A stretch of DNA of 64,000 nucleotides from Hippophae tibetana (Eukaryota > Streptophyta > Magnoliopsida > Rosales > Elaeagnaceae). This document shows, in pieces, positions 24,240 through 35,399 of this stretch (its first letter is position 1; the number at the start of each line of letters is the position of its first letter). A program made the position numbers and the translations under genes. The notes under the pieces were generated by a model. The model did not search any database and was not told the origin of the DNA. It saw only the letters and a list, made by a program, of their open reading frames with translations. The DNA lies in NCBI GenBank assembly GCA_037013495.1, contig CM072808.1, positions 9,897,319 to 9,961,318 of the forward strand, given 5' to 3'.

Positions 24240-24950
24240 CATAATTATATAAGTGATATATCATATTTTGATAGATAATGTCTATTATATTATAAGTATT
24301 AATATATTTTCTCATATAACATAACCTAATTATAATTTAATTTTTATTTATTTATTTTTAAATTATATTTATTGTAAAAATAATTATATATATTAGTTAT
24401 CTTTTAACGGGTGAACTAAAAGAAAAACCAAAAGAATTTTAAAATAATTGATTTTATGTAAATAAATTTATAAATTATAAATTATTTTTTATTGAAAATT
24501 TAAAAAAGAAAAATCAAAATACTCATTATAATAATTATCTGTTATTGCAAATTAAAATAGAAAATTAAATGTCTCATAAATAAGTGTTCTTTTAAATTAT
24601 ATTTAGTGTAAGAATAATTAATTATATGTATTGATAATTATCTTTTAGTGGAAGAATAAAAAGAAAAACCAAAAAGACTTCTTAAATATTTGATATTTTT
24701 TTATGGAATATTTGATTCTATATGAAAGAGTTAATGAAATTGAAAATTAAAAAGATAATAAAGACTCATGAATAGTAATTATGTATTATTTGAAAATTAA
24801 AAGAGAAAATTAAATTTCTACTAAACATGTGCTGAATTAGTATATTAAAAAAAAGTAAATTGTTAGTATCAATGTATTTCTTAGTATAATATAATTCAAT
24901 TATAATTTAATTTAGATTATTTATTTTCTAATTTATAATTAGTGTAAAAA

Positions 24951-24988
<38 letters not shown>

Positions 24989-25590
24989 TTTTTAGTATGA
25001 GAATTAAAAGAGAAAATGAAAAGACTCATAAAATAATAAATTCTATGTGAATAAATTAACATTTATAAATTTTCTGATAGGGAAAATTTAAAAAGAAAAA
25101 ATCAAAAGACTTTTGATTATTACAAATTGAAAGACAAAATCAAAAGTATCATAAATATGTGTTAAATTTTAATTTATTTTTTAAATTATATTTAGTGTAA
25201 GAATAATTAATATATGTATTAATAATTATCTTTTAATAGAAGAATAAAAGAAAAAAATGAAAAGATTCCTTAAATATTTAATATTTTTATGAAATATTTG
25301 AATAATTGTGAAAGAGTTAATTAAGTTAAAAAATAATAAGAAAATAAAAATACTCATGAGCAATATATTAACTATCTATTATTATGAAATTTAAAAGACA
25401 AAATCAAATTTCTACTAAATATGTGCTAAATTAGTATACTTACAAAAATGTCTATGTTTCAATGTATTTCATAATATAATATAATTTAACTATAATTAAT
25501 TTTAGAAAATTTATTTTCTAAATTATATTTATTATAAAATTAATTGATTATATGTATTAGTTATGTTTTAGTTGGAAATTATCGAGGGTG
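24240..25590. repeat. Tandem repeat of about 600-bp period (two full units and a partial third)
   Basis: Long phrases recur at about 600-bp spacing. 'aatgtatttcWtaRtataatataattYaaYtataattWa' appears near 24869 and 25469, with a weaker form near 24290. 'ttaaattatatttagtgtaagaataatta' appears near 24592 and 25181. 'atgtgctRaattagtatact' appears near 24828 and 25421. Each unit also holds a shorter internal echo (the 'agaataaaaRaaaaaccaaaa' block). Very AT-rich and non-coding, so satellite-like or an amplified repeat. Confidence 0.8.
24957..24984. repeat. (TA)n microsatellite
   Basis: Pure TA run inside the 600-bp tandem array. Confidence 0.95.
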
Positions 25591-25788
25591 TGATGACTAT
25601 GAAAATAGAATCATTAATAAAAAAAAATTCTTAATATTTGTTCATTTTAATCAATAAGTAGCATTTTTAGGATTAAAAATATTAAAATATAAGCTTTTTA
25701 GAAAAAATGAATGAAAATATATTTTTTGGAAATTTTCTAAATATTTTTGGAATTATTATGGATTTTTTAAAATATTTTTTAATGTAGG

Positions 25789-27514
25789 TGATGAGGGCTT
25801 AAAACGTACTAAAATTACCATGATTTAATGTAATTTAATTGATTAAATAGATTTATATCTGTATTATTTTATCATATTTTTATATAAATTTGTCTTTTCG
25901 AAATCACATGTATTTTTTATTATTTTTCAGGTATTTTAGTTCAAAAATAACTTAAAGATTTGAAGAAAAAAAAATACTTGAGTTAATACATCACAAATAT
26001 ATTGAGAAAATAAACGAGAAAAAGTCAAAAAGATGAAAAAAAATGGATAAAATTGGTCAAAAATGTCAAAAGGGCCAAAATCGCGCGCACAGTTGCCCAG
26101 CTGTGCCGAGAAATGTGCACAACATAGACCATCCACGCGTGCATGCACACTCCTCGCCATGTCCCGTGCATGCCCGTGCACACCAACCTATCCAAACGTG
26201 TCCAAATTCAAATTTTGAAATATTTTCCCCCCTTTGTTGGCCTTTTCTTCACCTATAAAAGGAACATCTTCCCCCATTCCAAAATACAACAATTTTTTTA
26301 GCACTTTCTCTCTATAGAAAGTTTTCATTTTTTTTATTTTTTATTTTTTAGTTTTTTCAATTCTTCTCTCTTTAAGAAGAACTAGCTATGTTTTTATAAA
26401 TTTTTAGTTTTTGATTCAAAAAGAAAATATGCAAATCCATTTGGAGGTTTTCAACAACAGAACTAACATCAAATTGTTGTAAGGATTCTTTTAAGGTATT
26501 ATTTTAATGTATTCTTTACAGTTATCTTTTTTATGTTTTATTCTTATATGTTATATTTAATTTGTATGTGATTAAATTTAACATGACTAGTTGTTTATAA
26601 ATATGATATAATTATAACGTTGTTATGCTTACGAAATATTAAATAGGTAAAACATTTCCATAAAATAAATTGATTTTATTTTTATTCAAGATTTTATATT
26701 AAGGATGTTAGAGAGAAATATATTATTTTTCATTACAAACTTAAATCTAAAAATTAGATTTTTATGTTTAATTATCTGATCTAATTTAGAATAGTGCTCT
26801 ATTTCAAATTTTTTTTATATGAACTATTATTCGAAAATGTATTGATGCCACATTTTCAGTATTGGTTTTAAAACTTGAAAGTTAGTACTTGGAAAATTAA
26901 ATTCTTATGTTTAATTTGGACACCTTGAATAAAGTCTAATTATTTGACTCCGCCTAAAACTGTGATTAAATGGTTTGCTATTTTCTTAGAAACAAAACTG
27001 AAATTTAATATTTAATTAATTAATAGGTCCCGCCTAAGAATATTAGTTAGTTAATATTAAACAAAATAATTTGGGCCCCGCCTAAGGACGTTTTCATACG
27101 AAAATGAGAAAATCAACAAATATTAATTTATATATTTAATAACTTAAATAATATGAGTAAACATAATTAACTTAATTATTATATCCTTAAATAGTTTACT
27201 TTTATGAATGATAAAATTTGCATTATTGTTTATTGAATATATATCTATATTTATGTTTATTTTTATGTTATTAAATTAGGAAACAAACAAACCAAAAAAT
27301 TGTGACAGGATGTATATGATTTAATTTCATTTTTTAAAGTTTGAATAATAAATTAAAAACCACATACATTCCTTCCTTAGATCGACCTTGAGAGTATATT
27401 TATCATTTTCTATAAAATGATTCGTGCACTTGCGAGAGTTTTACAAATAATAAAACCGCAAAAGGTATTTCACAAGATCAATATTTGTAATGCTGGTCTT
27501 GTGACTCACCATCA
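25789..27514 (+). mobile_element. Solo LTR, copy 2 (TGATGA...CATCA family), 1726 bp
   Basis: It starts TGATGAGGGCTTAAAACGTACT and ends gactcaccatca, flanked by a perfect GTAGG target duplication (25784-25788 and 27515-27519). The arrangement is the same as copy 1: GC-rich patch (about 26080-26200), TATA box (ctataaaagg, about 26253), CT-rich leader, then AT-rich R/U5 with 'gtgcacttgcgagag' near the end. It lies between repeats and anonymous DNA. It differs from copy 1 in the palindromic motif class, so it may belong to a sister subfamily. The overlapping short ORFs at 25936-26258 fall in U3 and are not genes. Confidence 0.9.
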
Positions 27515-28830
27515 GTAGGATCGATCAGAAGAGGACACGCGGACACTACGTAAGCAAGGATTTGATCAGGTGTCGCCACGTGGAAGCCTTGCAAGAAAGG
27601 GGAGCCAATCGAAACACATCGTATGTACTAGATGATGCAGGCTTTACCACACATCGATAAGTCATTCAATATGAGTTCCATCACGTAGTAAACAAGCGTG
27701 CCACATGTTGTCATGGGTTTCTTTCATTTGTTTCACAAGGGTACCACGCAATCTGCATTAGCAAATCACAGCATGCCATATGGCACTGACTTAGCACGCA
27801 TTGACCATGACTAGTCCGTCTAGTAATACATTCGCACTGATTTGTCCAATGATTCTCTTCTACCACATGTTGCAATCCTATTGGCCATCTCAGCCCTTGA
27901 TATGAAACTGAGCTGACGGTTTAGATTTCATCTGAGCCTAATTTAAATGCTAATTTCCCCAAATACACTAATTAGCCAAAAATTAATAATTATTTTTTAA
28001 AATTTTTGGTGCCAAGAAGAGAGAAAAATATAATAAAATTCAAAATGAGATACAACTTTGGTATTGATTCAAGAAAACATTGGTACTACAAGTCAAGAGA
28101 TAGATTATATTTATTCTTCTTCTCCTTTTGTTTTATCAATTTTTATGTCTTTCTTTATGAAAAATATGACATTTATAAACAAAATTATGTCTAGTTAATT
28201 TATTAATCTAGGGGTCTTATGAACCCAATTTTTTTATGTGTGATGATCTAATACTTTACCTCATATGCTATTAAGTTCTTGGCCAAAAATTGATCTATAA
28301 AAGCAATTGAATAGATTTGAGAGAATTATTTAATTATTATCTTGATTAAATAACATGCATAGTACTAGACAAAGATGTATGATTGTTATATATATAATCC
28401 ATAATTGATGAAATTAATGAATAATATACAATTTAATTGACATGAGAGTTGATTAGGTTAATTACTATATGTTGTGTAGTTTACTTGAGAGATGAAGACA
28501 TGTTAGGTTAGATTAAATTGATCATGTAATTGATTGGTAATTATATTGGGGGTTTTAATGATTGACATGCTTAGGAAATTAAGGGATTAAGTATTCTTAG
28601 ATATTTTCTTATATATCTTTCATACCTGTTAATTTAGAGTTAATTAATTACTGCTTTTTATTTTTAATTATTTTTATTTTGCTTTCTCAAAACATAAAAA
28701 AAAAATTTGATCTTTATTGCTTTTCAGTTTTAAAATTAATTTCTAATTACACAATCTTCATGGGAGTAATATTTTCTTATCATTATATTACTTGCTTATA
28801 ATACATATACATGCATATCCATTGTACATA
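27515..28830. other. Unassigned segment, GC-richer at first, then AT-rich
   Basis: 27520-27960 is notably richer in G and C than its surroundings (phrases such as tgtcgccacgtgg and cacatgttg) and ends near tttttggtgcc, which resembles a retroelement LTR end or primer region. No second end was found, so I leave it unassigned. The ORF at 28006-28194 shows no motif. From 28.2 to 28.8 kb nothing is recognisable. Confidence 0.45.
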
Positions 28831-30239
28831 ATTCATGTTAACCACTAGGACATGGAACATTATCACTTTTGCACCATCTTAGTTTGCTTCTACCAGTTCC
28901 ACTTCATTAGAGTATGAAGCTTGTTAGTTAGGAAAACATCATAGAACTTATTTTCCTTTAAGAGTCAACAATGTTAGTTCTTGTATGTTTGATTTGGTAC
29001 ATTCGAATACTTGGGAACCAATATAGATCCCTAGTACTCTTAACTTTACATATTTTATGAGTTTTATGGATGATCATTCTAGGACTAGGATTTACCTTTT
29101 GAAAGTTAGGTTTGAATATCGTTTTATACTTTATTCTTTTTATTGTGAAATTAAGACTCAATTTGGGGTACCACTTAAATATTATAATTGAATAATGCTT
29201 TAAAATGTTGGTCTTATATAATTTATGAGTTTTATTGATTATGTGGCATAATACACCAAACCACTTATGTTGACACCCCTCAATAAAATGAGGTTGCTAG
29301 AAGGAAAAATAGACATTTACTTGATATTTTATGTACTATTATGTTTCATATGAATGTTTCTTTTAGGTTTTGAGGGGATGTTGTACTCATTGCGTGTTAT
29401 CTCTTAAATAGACTACCTTCTTCAGTTCTTAATTTTAAAACTCCATACTTTGTGTCAATACCACAAAATGATGGTTTTTCTTTTCATCCAAGAGCTTTTA
29501 GATGTGTGTCTTTTACTTATGCACATCACCCACAAAATAAGTTATCTTCTCATGCTCTTAAGTGTATCTTTCTAAGATACTCTCAAACTCAAAAACGATA
29601 TAAATGCTTTCATCTTCCAACCAAAAACAAATTCTTGGTTTGTGTTGATGTTACCTTTTTTGAATCAACTCCATATTGTTCTAATTAGGGAGAGTCACTT
29701 GATGAAAACATTATTTCTCCTACAATATCAGTTCCCATTCTAATTCTTGTTGAAACACATAAGCTATATAGCTTATAAAAAGGGTATTTAAGTCGCTATG
29801 TAAAGTCGATTTTTGGCAAAAACCGACTTATAATGAATTTAAAGTCAATTCGGTGTAGAATCGACGCTATCCACATAGGACATAACGTCAGTTGACATGG
29901 AGAACCGACGCTACATGTGTGGATATCGTTGGTTCGCCACATCAACCGACGCTACGTCCTACTTGTATTTTTTAAATTAAAAAATGCATGCAGTTTACAA
30001 TTGAAATTTTTTTTAGGTCAATTATTATTTTATTTGACTCTTTAAAATTTAAGTTAGATATATATATATATATAGTATAATTTTTTCTTTTTGTTTTAGA
30101 CAATTAGTTTTTAAAATTATATAATTTTGTGTATTTGTTTGGATTTTATATACGTACGTACAATATATCTTTATTTAATATTTGTGTATTTGTTTTGGAT
30201 ATTATTTTAAAATTATTATTTTTTCTTTTTCTATATTAC

Positions 30240-30253
30240 ATATATATATATAT
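30240..30253. repeat. (TA)n run inside the CACTA element
   Basis: Short TA runs at about 30058-30073 and 30240-30253 lie between the two clusters of subterminal repeats. Confidence 0.85.
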
Positions 30254-30299
30254 AAGAGTTTAAATAAAATAATAATTAACAAACAAAAAATCAATTTTA

Positions 30300-30390
30300 A
30301 ATTGTGTGGCTAGCGTCGGTTGATGGGGAAAACCGACGCTACACATGTGGCTAGCGTCGGTTTGCCTTGTCAACCGACGCTAGCCACATA
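30300..30390. repeat. Subterminal inverted repeat cluster of the CACTA element
   Basis: The motif ctagcgtcggtt and its inverse aaccgacgctag occur four times within 90 bp, forming nested palindromes. Such arrays are where CACTA DNA-binding proteins (TnpA-like) attach. Confidence 0.85.
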
Positions 30391-30906
30391 ATATTACCGT
30401 TATGCGCTATCTTCTTCACAAAAAAATTTCAGATTTCTTCCCCCCTTTCTCCCAAAACCGAGCTCCCTAACACTCTTTCTCAATTTTCGACCGCCTCCGA
30501 CCGCCATTTCCAACGTCATTTTTGGGTTTTATTCCTCTTCTCATTATCTTTCAGATCCCCTATTTTTTTGAGCGAAATACTCAAAAATATTTTACCCATT
30601 TTCTCACCTATTTTCACTTACAAAACACCAATTTCTTCTTCATTCCTTCATTTAGTCACTTCATTTACTCTTGTAAGTATTTCTATTAATTTGTTTTACT
30701 TATTATTCAATTTGCTTTATTTTTTGTATAAATTTTTGATTTATGTATGTTTTGTATTATGCTTGTTATTATTTGTATAAAAAGATATCTCTTAATTATA
30801 CCATCTCTTAATTTATATATCTCTTAATTTATATATAATAATATTTTAAATATATTCATTGGATACATAATTAATTAATATGTTTAATTAATGTCATTAA
30901 TAGAAA

Positions 30907-31673
30907 ATGGATAAATCTTGGATGTCAAAGTGTAGAATTGAGCAGGACTACATTTTTGGATTTGAAAGTTTCATGGAATTTTCTTGTAGAATAGTAATAC
31001 TAGAACTAGTATGATTCGATATCCATATGTTAAATGTAAAAATGAGTGAATTGATGAATTTGACGAGATTAAGTATCATCTTATCCGTAGTGGTATTCTT
31101 TTGAGCTATAAATGTTGGTAATTATCATGGAGAAAATATTGATAATACTCATGGGGAAGATATAAATAAGAATGTGAGTGGATTACATACATCTTATCAT
31201 AATGTATAGATAGAAAATATGTTTCATGGTGTTGAAGATGAACTACGTGAGGATGATCCTGAAATCTTTTAAAAACTTCTAGAAGATGCCAAAAATCGTT
31301 GTATCCAAAATGCAAAAAATACACTAAAATGTCGGGTTTGGTTAATTTGTACAATGTGAAGGCAAAACATGGTTTTTCTGACAAGGGATTCACAGAATTA
31401 CTAAATCTACTAGTCAATATGTTTCCTGAGGGTATTGAATTTTCATCTTCAATGTATGAAGTGAAGAAATCTCTTAGTCAATTTGGCATGGAATACATAA
31501 GATTCATGCTTGTCCAAATGATTGCATTCTTTATAGAAAAAAAAATATGAGACATTATATGATTGTCCGATGTGTAAAGAATCGAGATGGAAGCATGGTA
31601 CAAATGAGACAACACATAAGAAAGGTGTGCCTGCAAAAGTTCTTTGGTACTTTCCTCCGTAAAGTCGGTTCAC
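30907..31673 (+). pseudogene. TNP2-like CACTA transposase, N-terminal fragment
   Basis: Starting MDKSWMSKCRIEQDYIFGFE, a typical TNP2 opening, and continuing in shifting frames through YPKCKKYTKMSGLVNLYNVKAKHGFSDKGF and SSMYEVKKSLSQFGMEYIR (31299-31550) to a zinc-type block CPMCKESRWKHG and KKGVPAKVLWYFP (31547-31670). TNP2 normally continues for several hundred residues with the DDE core; none of that is here. At least three frame changes or stops separate the parts. In the full protein this part precedes the catalytic domain and carries the zinc-binding cysteines. Confidence 0.85.
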
Positions 31674-32069
31674 ACGGTCAATCGACTTTACATTTTAAGT
31701 CACTCAATTTAAAGTCAATTTTTAACCGACTTTAAAGCTCGTTTTTGTAGTAGTGTATTTTTGCTAGAATTAGTGAAAGAAACAATTGTTGATATTGGTA
31801 ATGTTGACCCACAGAACACAATATTGGAGAGTGATGACTCTTAACACCAATTGTCTAAATCTTTTGCTTGATCCACCTTTGCTTTCTCAAACTCAAATGT
31901 CAGATTCAGAACTCACTCTACAACATTATGATCTTGATGTTCCTATAGCTATTCGTTAAGTAAATAGAACAATCAAACCTCTATCCAGGTATCCTCTTAC
32001 CAAATATGTCACTTTCGATCACCTTTCTAACTCATTTGCTTCATTTTCTGTTGTTTTGTCTGTTATCAC

Positions 32070-33180
32070 CATACCTAAAAATCTTGAAGAGGCTCTGACT
32101 CATTCTGGTTAGAGATTTGCTATGAAGGAAATGATGAATGCTTTAATAGATAGAAACACTTAAAAACTAGAATCCCTACCTTCTTGCAAGGAAGTGATTG
32201 GATGTAAATGAGTATTTGTCATGAAATATCAATCTAATGGAATAATTTAGAGATTGAAAGCTATATTAGTTGCACAAGGTTTTACTCAAACTTATGGTAT
32301 TAATTACTTTAAAACTTTCTCTCATGTGGCTAGGTAAACTCTATTAGAGTTATAATCTCTATCGCTATAACTCTCGCTTGGCCTCTGTATCAACTTAATG
32401 TTAAGAATGCTTTTCTATATGGTAACTGACAATAGAAAGTTTATATGGAGCAACCACTAGGGTTTGTTACTCAAGGGGAGACTCATATTGTTTGTAAGTT
32501 AAAAGAAGTCATTTATGGTTTAAAATAATCCCCTATGACTTAGTTTGATAAATTGAGTGGAACTTTACTTGCCTTTGGGTTTAAACAATGCCACTCTGAT
32601 CAGTCAATCTTTGTGAAATCTAGCTTGGTAGAATTTGTCGCTCTTATGGTCTATATGGATGATGTTGTTATTACAAGCAATGATATATCAGGTATTACAG
32701 AAGTAAAAGATTACTTATAGAAATTTTTTTAGATCAAAGATATGGGACAATTGAGATATTTCTTCAACATTGAAGTGGCAAGAAATAAGAAAAGGTTAGT
32801 ACTTTCTCAACATAAGTATACACAATATTTACTCTCTGAAACTAAAATGTTGGATTCTAAACAAGTTGACTCTCTTATGGATCAAAATGTTCTACTTTAT
32901 GATTTGTCTAATTCCAAGTTGGTTAACTTATATATCTTACTATTTCTCAACCATATATTACATTTGCAATTAGTTCTCTTAGCCAATATATACAAATTAC
33001 ACATCAATGTCATTATGATGCTTGTTGCAGAGTTCTAAGGTATTTGAAAAATACTATCGGTTTAGGAGTTCTCTATAAAAGAGGACTCATATTGATGTTA
33101 TAGGATATTCTGATCCTAATTGGGTAGGTCCTAAGAAAGACAAGAACTCTACAAGTGGCTATTATACATTTACTGGAGGG
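32070..33180 (+). pseudogene. Copia reverse transcriptase and start of RNase H (fossil)
   Basis: Recognisable blocks include KEMMNALIDRNT, FVMKYQSNG, KAMLVAQGFTQTYGINY-like text, the catalytic YMDDVVITSND, MGQLRYFFNIEVARN (32742 onward) and LSQHKYTQYLLSETKMLD. It is broken and belongs to the 28.8-35.4 kb Copia. Confidence 0.8.
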
Positions 33181-33183
33181 AAC

Positions 33184-35007
33184 TGATGAGCAGAATCGAC
33201 ATTGCCAATCCTACTAATACTTTGGTTTTATATTTATAAAACTCTCACAAGTGCACGAATCATTTCATAGAAAATGATAAGTATACTCTCAAGGTCGATC
33301 TAAGAAAGGAATATATGTGGTTTTTAATTTATTATTCAAACTTTTAAAAACGAAATTAAATCCTAAACATCCTGTCACGATAATTTGGGTTTTGTGTTTC
33401 TAATCTAACAACATAAGAATAAACATAGATACAGATTCAATAAATATTTATGCAAATTTTATCATTTATAATAGTAGAGTATTTATGGATATAATAACTA
33501 AGTTAATTATACTTACTCATATTATTTAGGTTATGAAATATATAAATTGATTTTTATTGATTTTCTTTTTTTATATGAATACGACCTTTGGTGAGGTTAT
33601 ATATTCTTTGTTAACTAAACAAATCAATTAACATCTATGGGTGAGGTTGATAACTAATTTGGTTAATTAAATTAATTCCTTTTTTCTAAGAGATTGAAAA
33701 TGAACCATTTAAATGCCACCTTTGGTGGGCTTAGACACTTTAAATTTTATTCAAGGTATCCAAATTAAACCTAAGAATTTAAGTATCCTAGTATTAACTT
33801 TCAAGTTTTAAAACTACTACTAAAAACATGTTGTCAATATATTTTCAGATAATAATTCTTATAAAAACTTTTGAAATAGAGTTTCATTCTAACTACCGGG
33901 CGATCGTACCAACAAATAAAAGAGCACTACTCTAAGTCAGACCAGATAACTAAATCTTAAAATCTAATTTTCAGATTTAAGTTTGTAATGAAAAATAATA
34001 TATTTTTCTCTAACATTCTTAATATAAAATCTTGAATAAAAATAAAATCAATTCATTTTAGAGATTTTTACCTATTTAATATTTCGTAAGTATAACAACG
34101 TTATTATTATATCATGTTTACAAACAACCAGCAAAGTTAAATTTAATCACATACAAATTAAATATAACATATAAGAATAAAGCATAAAAAATAACTATAA
34201 AGAAAATAAAATCCTTACAGTACTTTAATGTTATTCCTGTTACTGGAAAACCTCCAAACGGAATTTGCATTTCCATTTATTGAATCAAAAAGCAAATAAA
34301 TTACAAAAACATAATTAGTTCTTCTCAAAAAGAGAAGAACTCTAAAACTAAAAAAACTAAGAAATGGAGAGAAAGAAAGAGAGAAGAAGATGTTTTTGAG
34401 GTGTAGAGAGAATGAGGGTATTTATAGGTGAGGAGAGAAAGAAAAAGTGGGAGAAAAAATGGTAAAAAATGTAGCAAACGTGTGTTAGGTGAATGATGAC
34501 ATCAGGTGGGGCATGGCGGTGCACGCGGAATGGAGCAGAGGCACGCAGAAGCCCGCACATACTGGGGAAGAGGCGTGTAGATGGGCGCGTGGCTTTGGCA
34601 TGGTTTGGACGATGCACAAGCGTTTCTGGGCACAGTTGGGCATTGTGGCGTGCGCTGGGAGGCAACTGCGCGCATTGGCCGGCGCTGCTGGATAGTTGCA
34701 TGCGTGATTTCATCCTTTTTGACATTTTTAACCCTTTTGATCCATTTTATTCAATTTTTCCATCTTTGTTGACTTTTCTTCATTTATTTTATCAATATAT
34801 TTTTGATGTATTACCTTCACTATTTTTTTCGAGTCTTAAAGTTACTTTTTTTTAAGCAAAAATACCTGAAAAATAATAAAAATACCTGTGATTCCAAAAA
34901 GACAGATTTATATAAAAATATGATAAAATCATATAAATATATATCTTTTTAATCAATTAAAATGAATGAAATCATGATAATTTTAATACTTTTTTGAGTA
35001 CTCATCA
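33184..35007 (-). mobile_element. Solo LTR, copy 3 (minus orientation), 1824 bp
   Basis: In plus-strand reading it runs TGATGAGCAGAATCGAC to ttgagtactcatca, i.e. the family in reverse. The flanks are ggaac (33179-33183) and agaac (35008-35012), a 5-bp duplication differing at one base. The TATA box is inverted near 34417-34425, with the GC-rich U3 patch at about 34495-34700. It splits the RNase H part of the surrounding plus-strand Copia, so it is the younger insertion. The four overlapping ORFs at 34357-34855 lie in the GC-rich patch and are shadows, not genes. Confidence 0.9.
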
Positions 35008-35399
35008 AGAACTTAGTTATTTTGAGAAATAAAAAACAAAGTGTTGTTTCTAAATCAAGTGTATAGAGCTATAATACATACTACATGTGAACTTATATGG
35101 ATGAGAAATCTTTTACAAGAATTATATGTCCAATTTGAAGAATCATTAGTTATGTTATGTGATACCTAGGGTGACGTCTATATAACTAAGAATTTAGTAT
35201 ATCACGAAATACCTAAATACATTGAAATTGATAGTCACTTAGTTAAATAGACTATCATCAAAGATAAAATTGTCACTCCATGTGTCAAGTCTATTAAACA
35301 ACTTAGAGATGTTCACTAAAGCTATATTAAAATCAAGTTTCTCATATATTTCTTCCAAGTTAGGCATGAAAAACATATATGCTCTAGCTTGAGGAGGAA

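Larger units (their letters stand above)
29756..31755 (+). mobile_element. CACTA (En/Spm) DNA transposon, deleted and non-autonomous
   Basis: The right end is the canonical inverted CACTA terminus (ttttgtagtagtg, i.e. CACTACTACAAAA on the other strand) preceded by 'aaccgacttta'-type subterminal repeats. The left end near 29756 has a degenerate terminus (cacataag) followed by the same repeat class (gtcgatttttggcaaaaaccgac). A second repeat family, tagcgtcggttg/caaccgacgcta, is clustered at 29860-29950 and 30305-30385. Inside, about 30907-31670 encodes the N-terminal part of a TNP2-like transposase in broken frames. The catalytic core is absent, so mobility would need a transposase in trans. 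The flanking trinucleotides do not match, so the target duplication has decayed or the left edge is a few bases off. Confidence 0.85.

Noticed and set aside
27520-27970. GC-richer block ending tttttggtgcc considered as a Gypsy LTR end
   Set aside because: No partner LTR, no primer site beyond doubt and no coding remnant alongside. Left as unassigned sequence.
30367-30780. 137-aa plus-strand ORF upstream of the transposase remnant
   Set aside because: Serine/phenylalanine-rich low-complexity translation of the CACTA element's leader (pyrimidine-rich). It resembles no known protein and lacks a family match in my memory.
19108-34725. Small ORFs starting MSKRxKSRMQ in LTR copies 1 and 3, with a similar opening in copy 2
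   Set aside because: The shared start could suggest a conserved small protein. However, it lies upstream of the TATA box in U3, and the sequence after about ten residues is unrelated between copies, so the match reflects DNA similarity rather than a protein.
34357-34855. Four overlapping ORFs of 63-122 aa on both strands
   Set aside because: They all fall in the GC-rich U3 patch of solo LTR copy 3, where few stop codons occur by composition. No motif or start context supports them.
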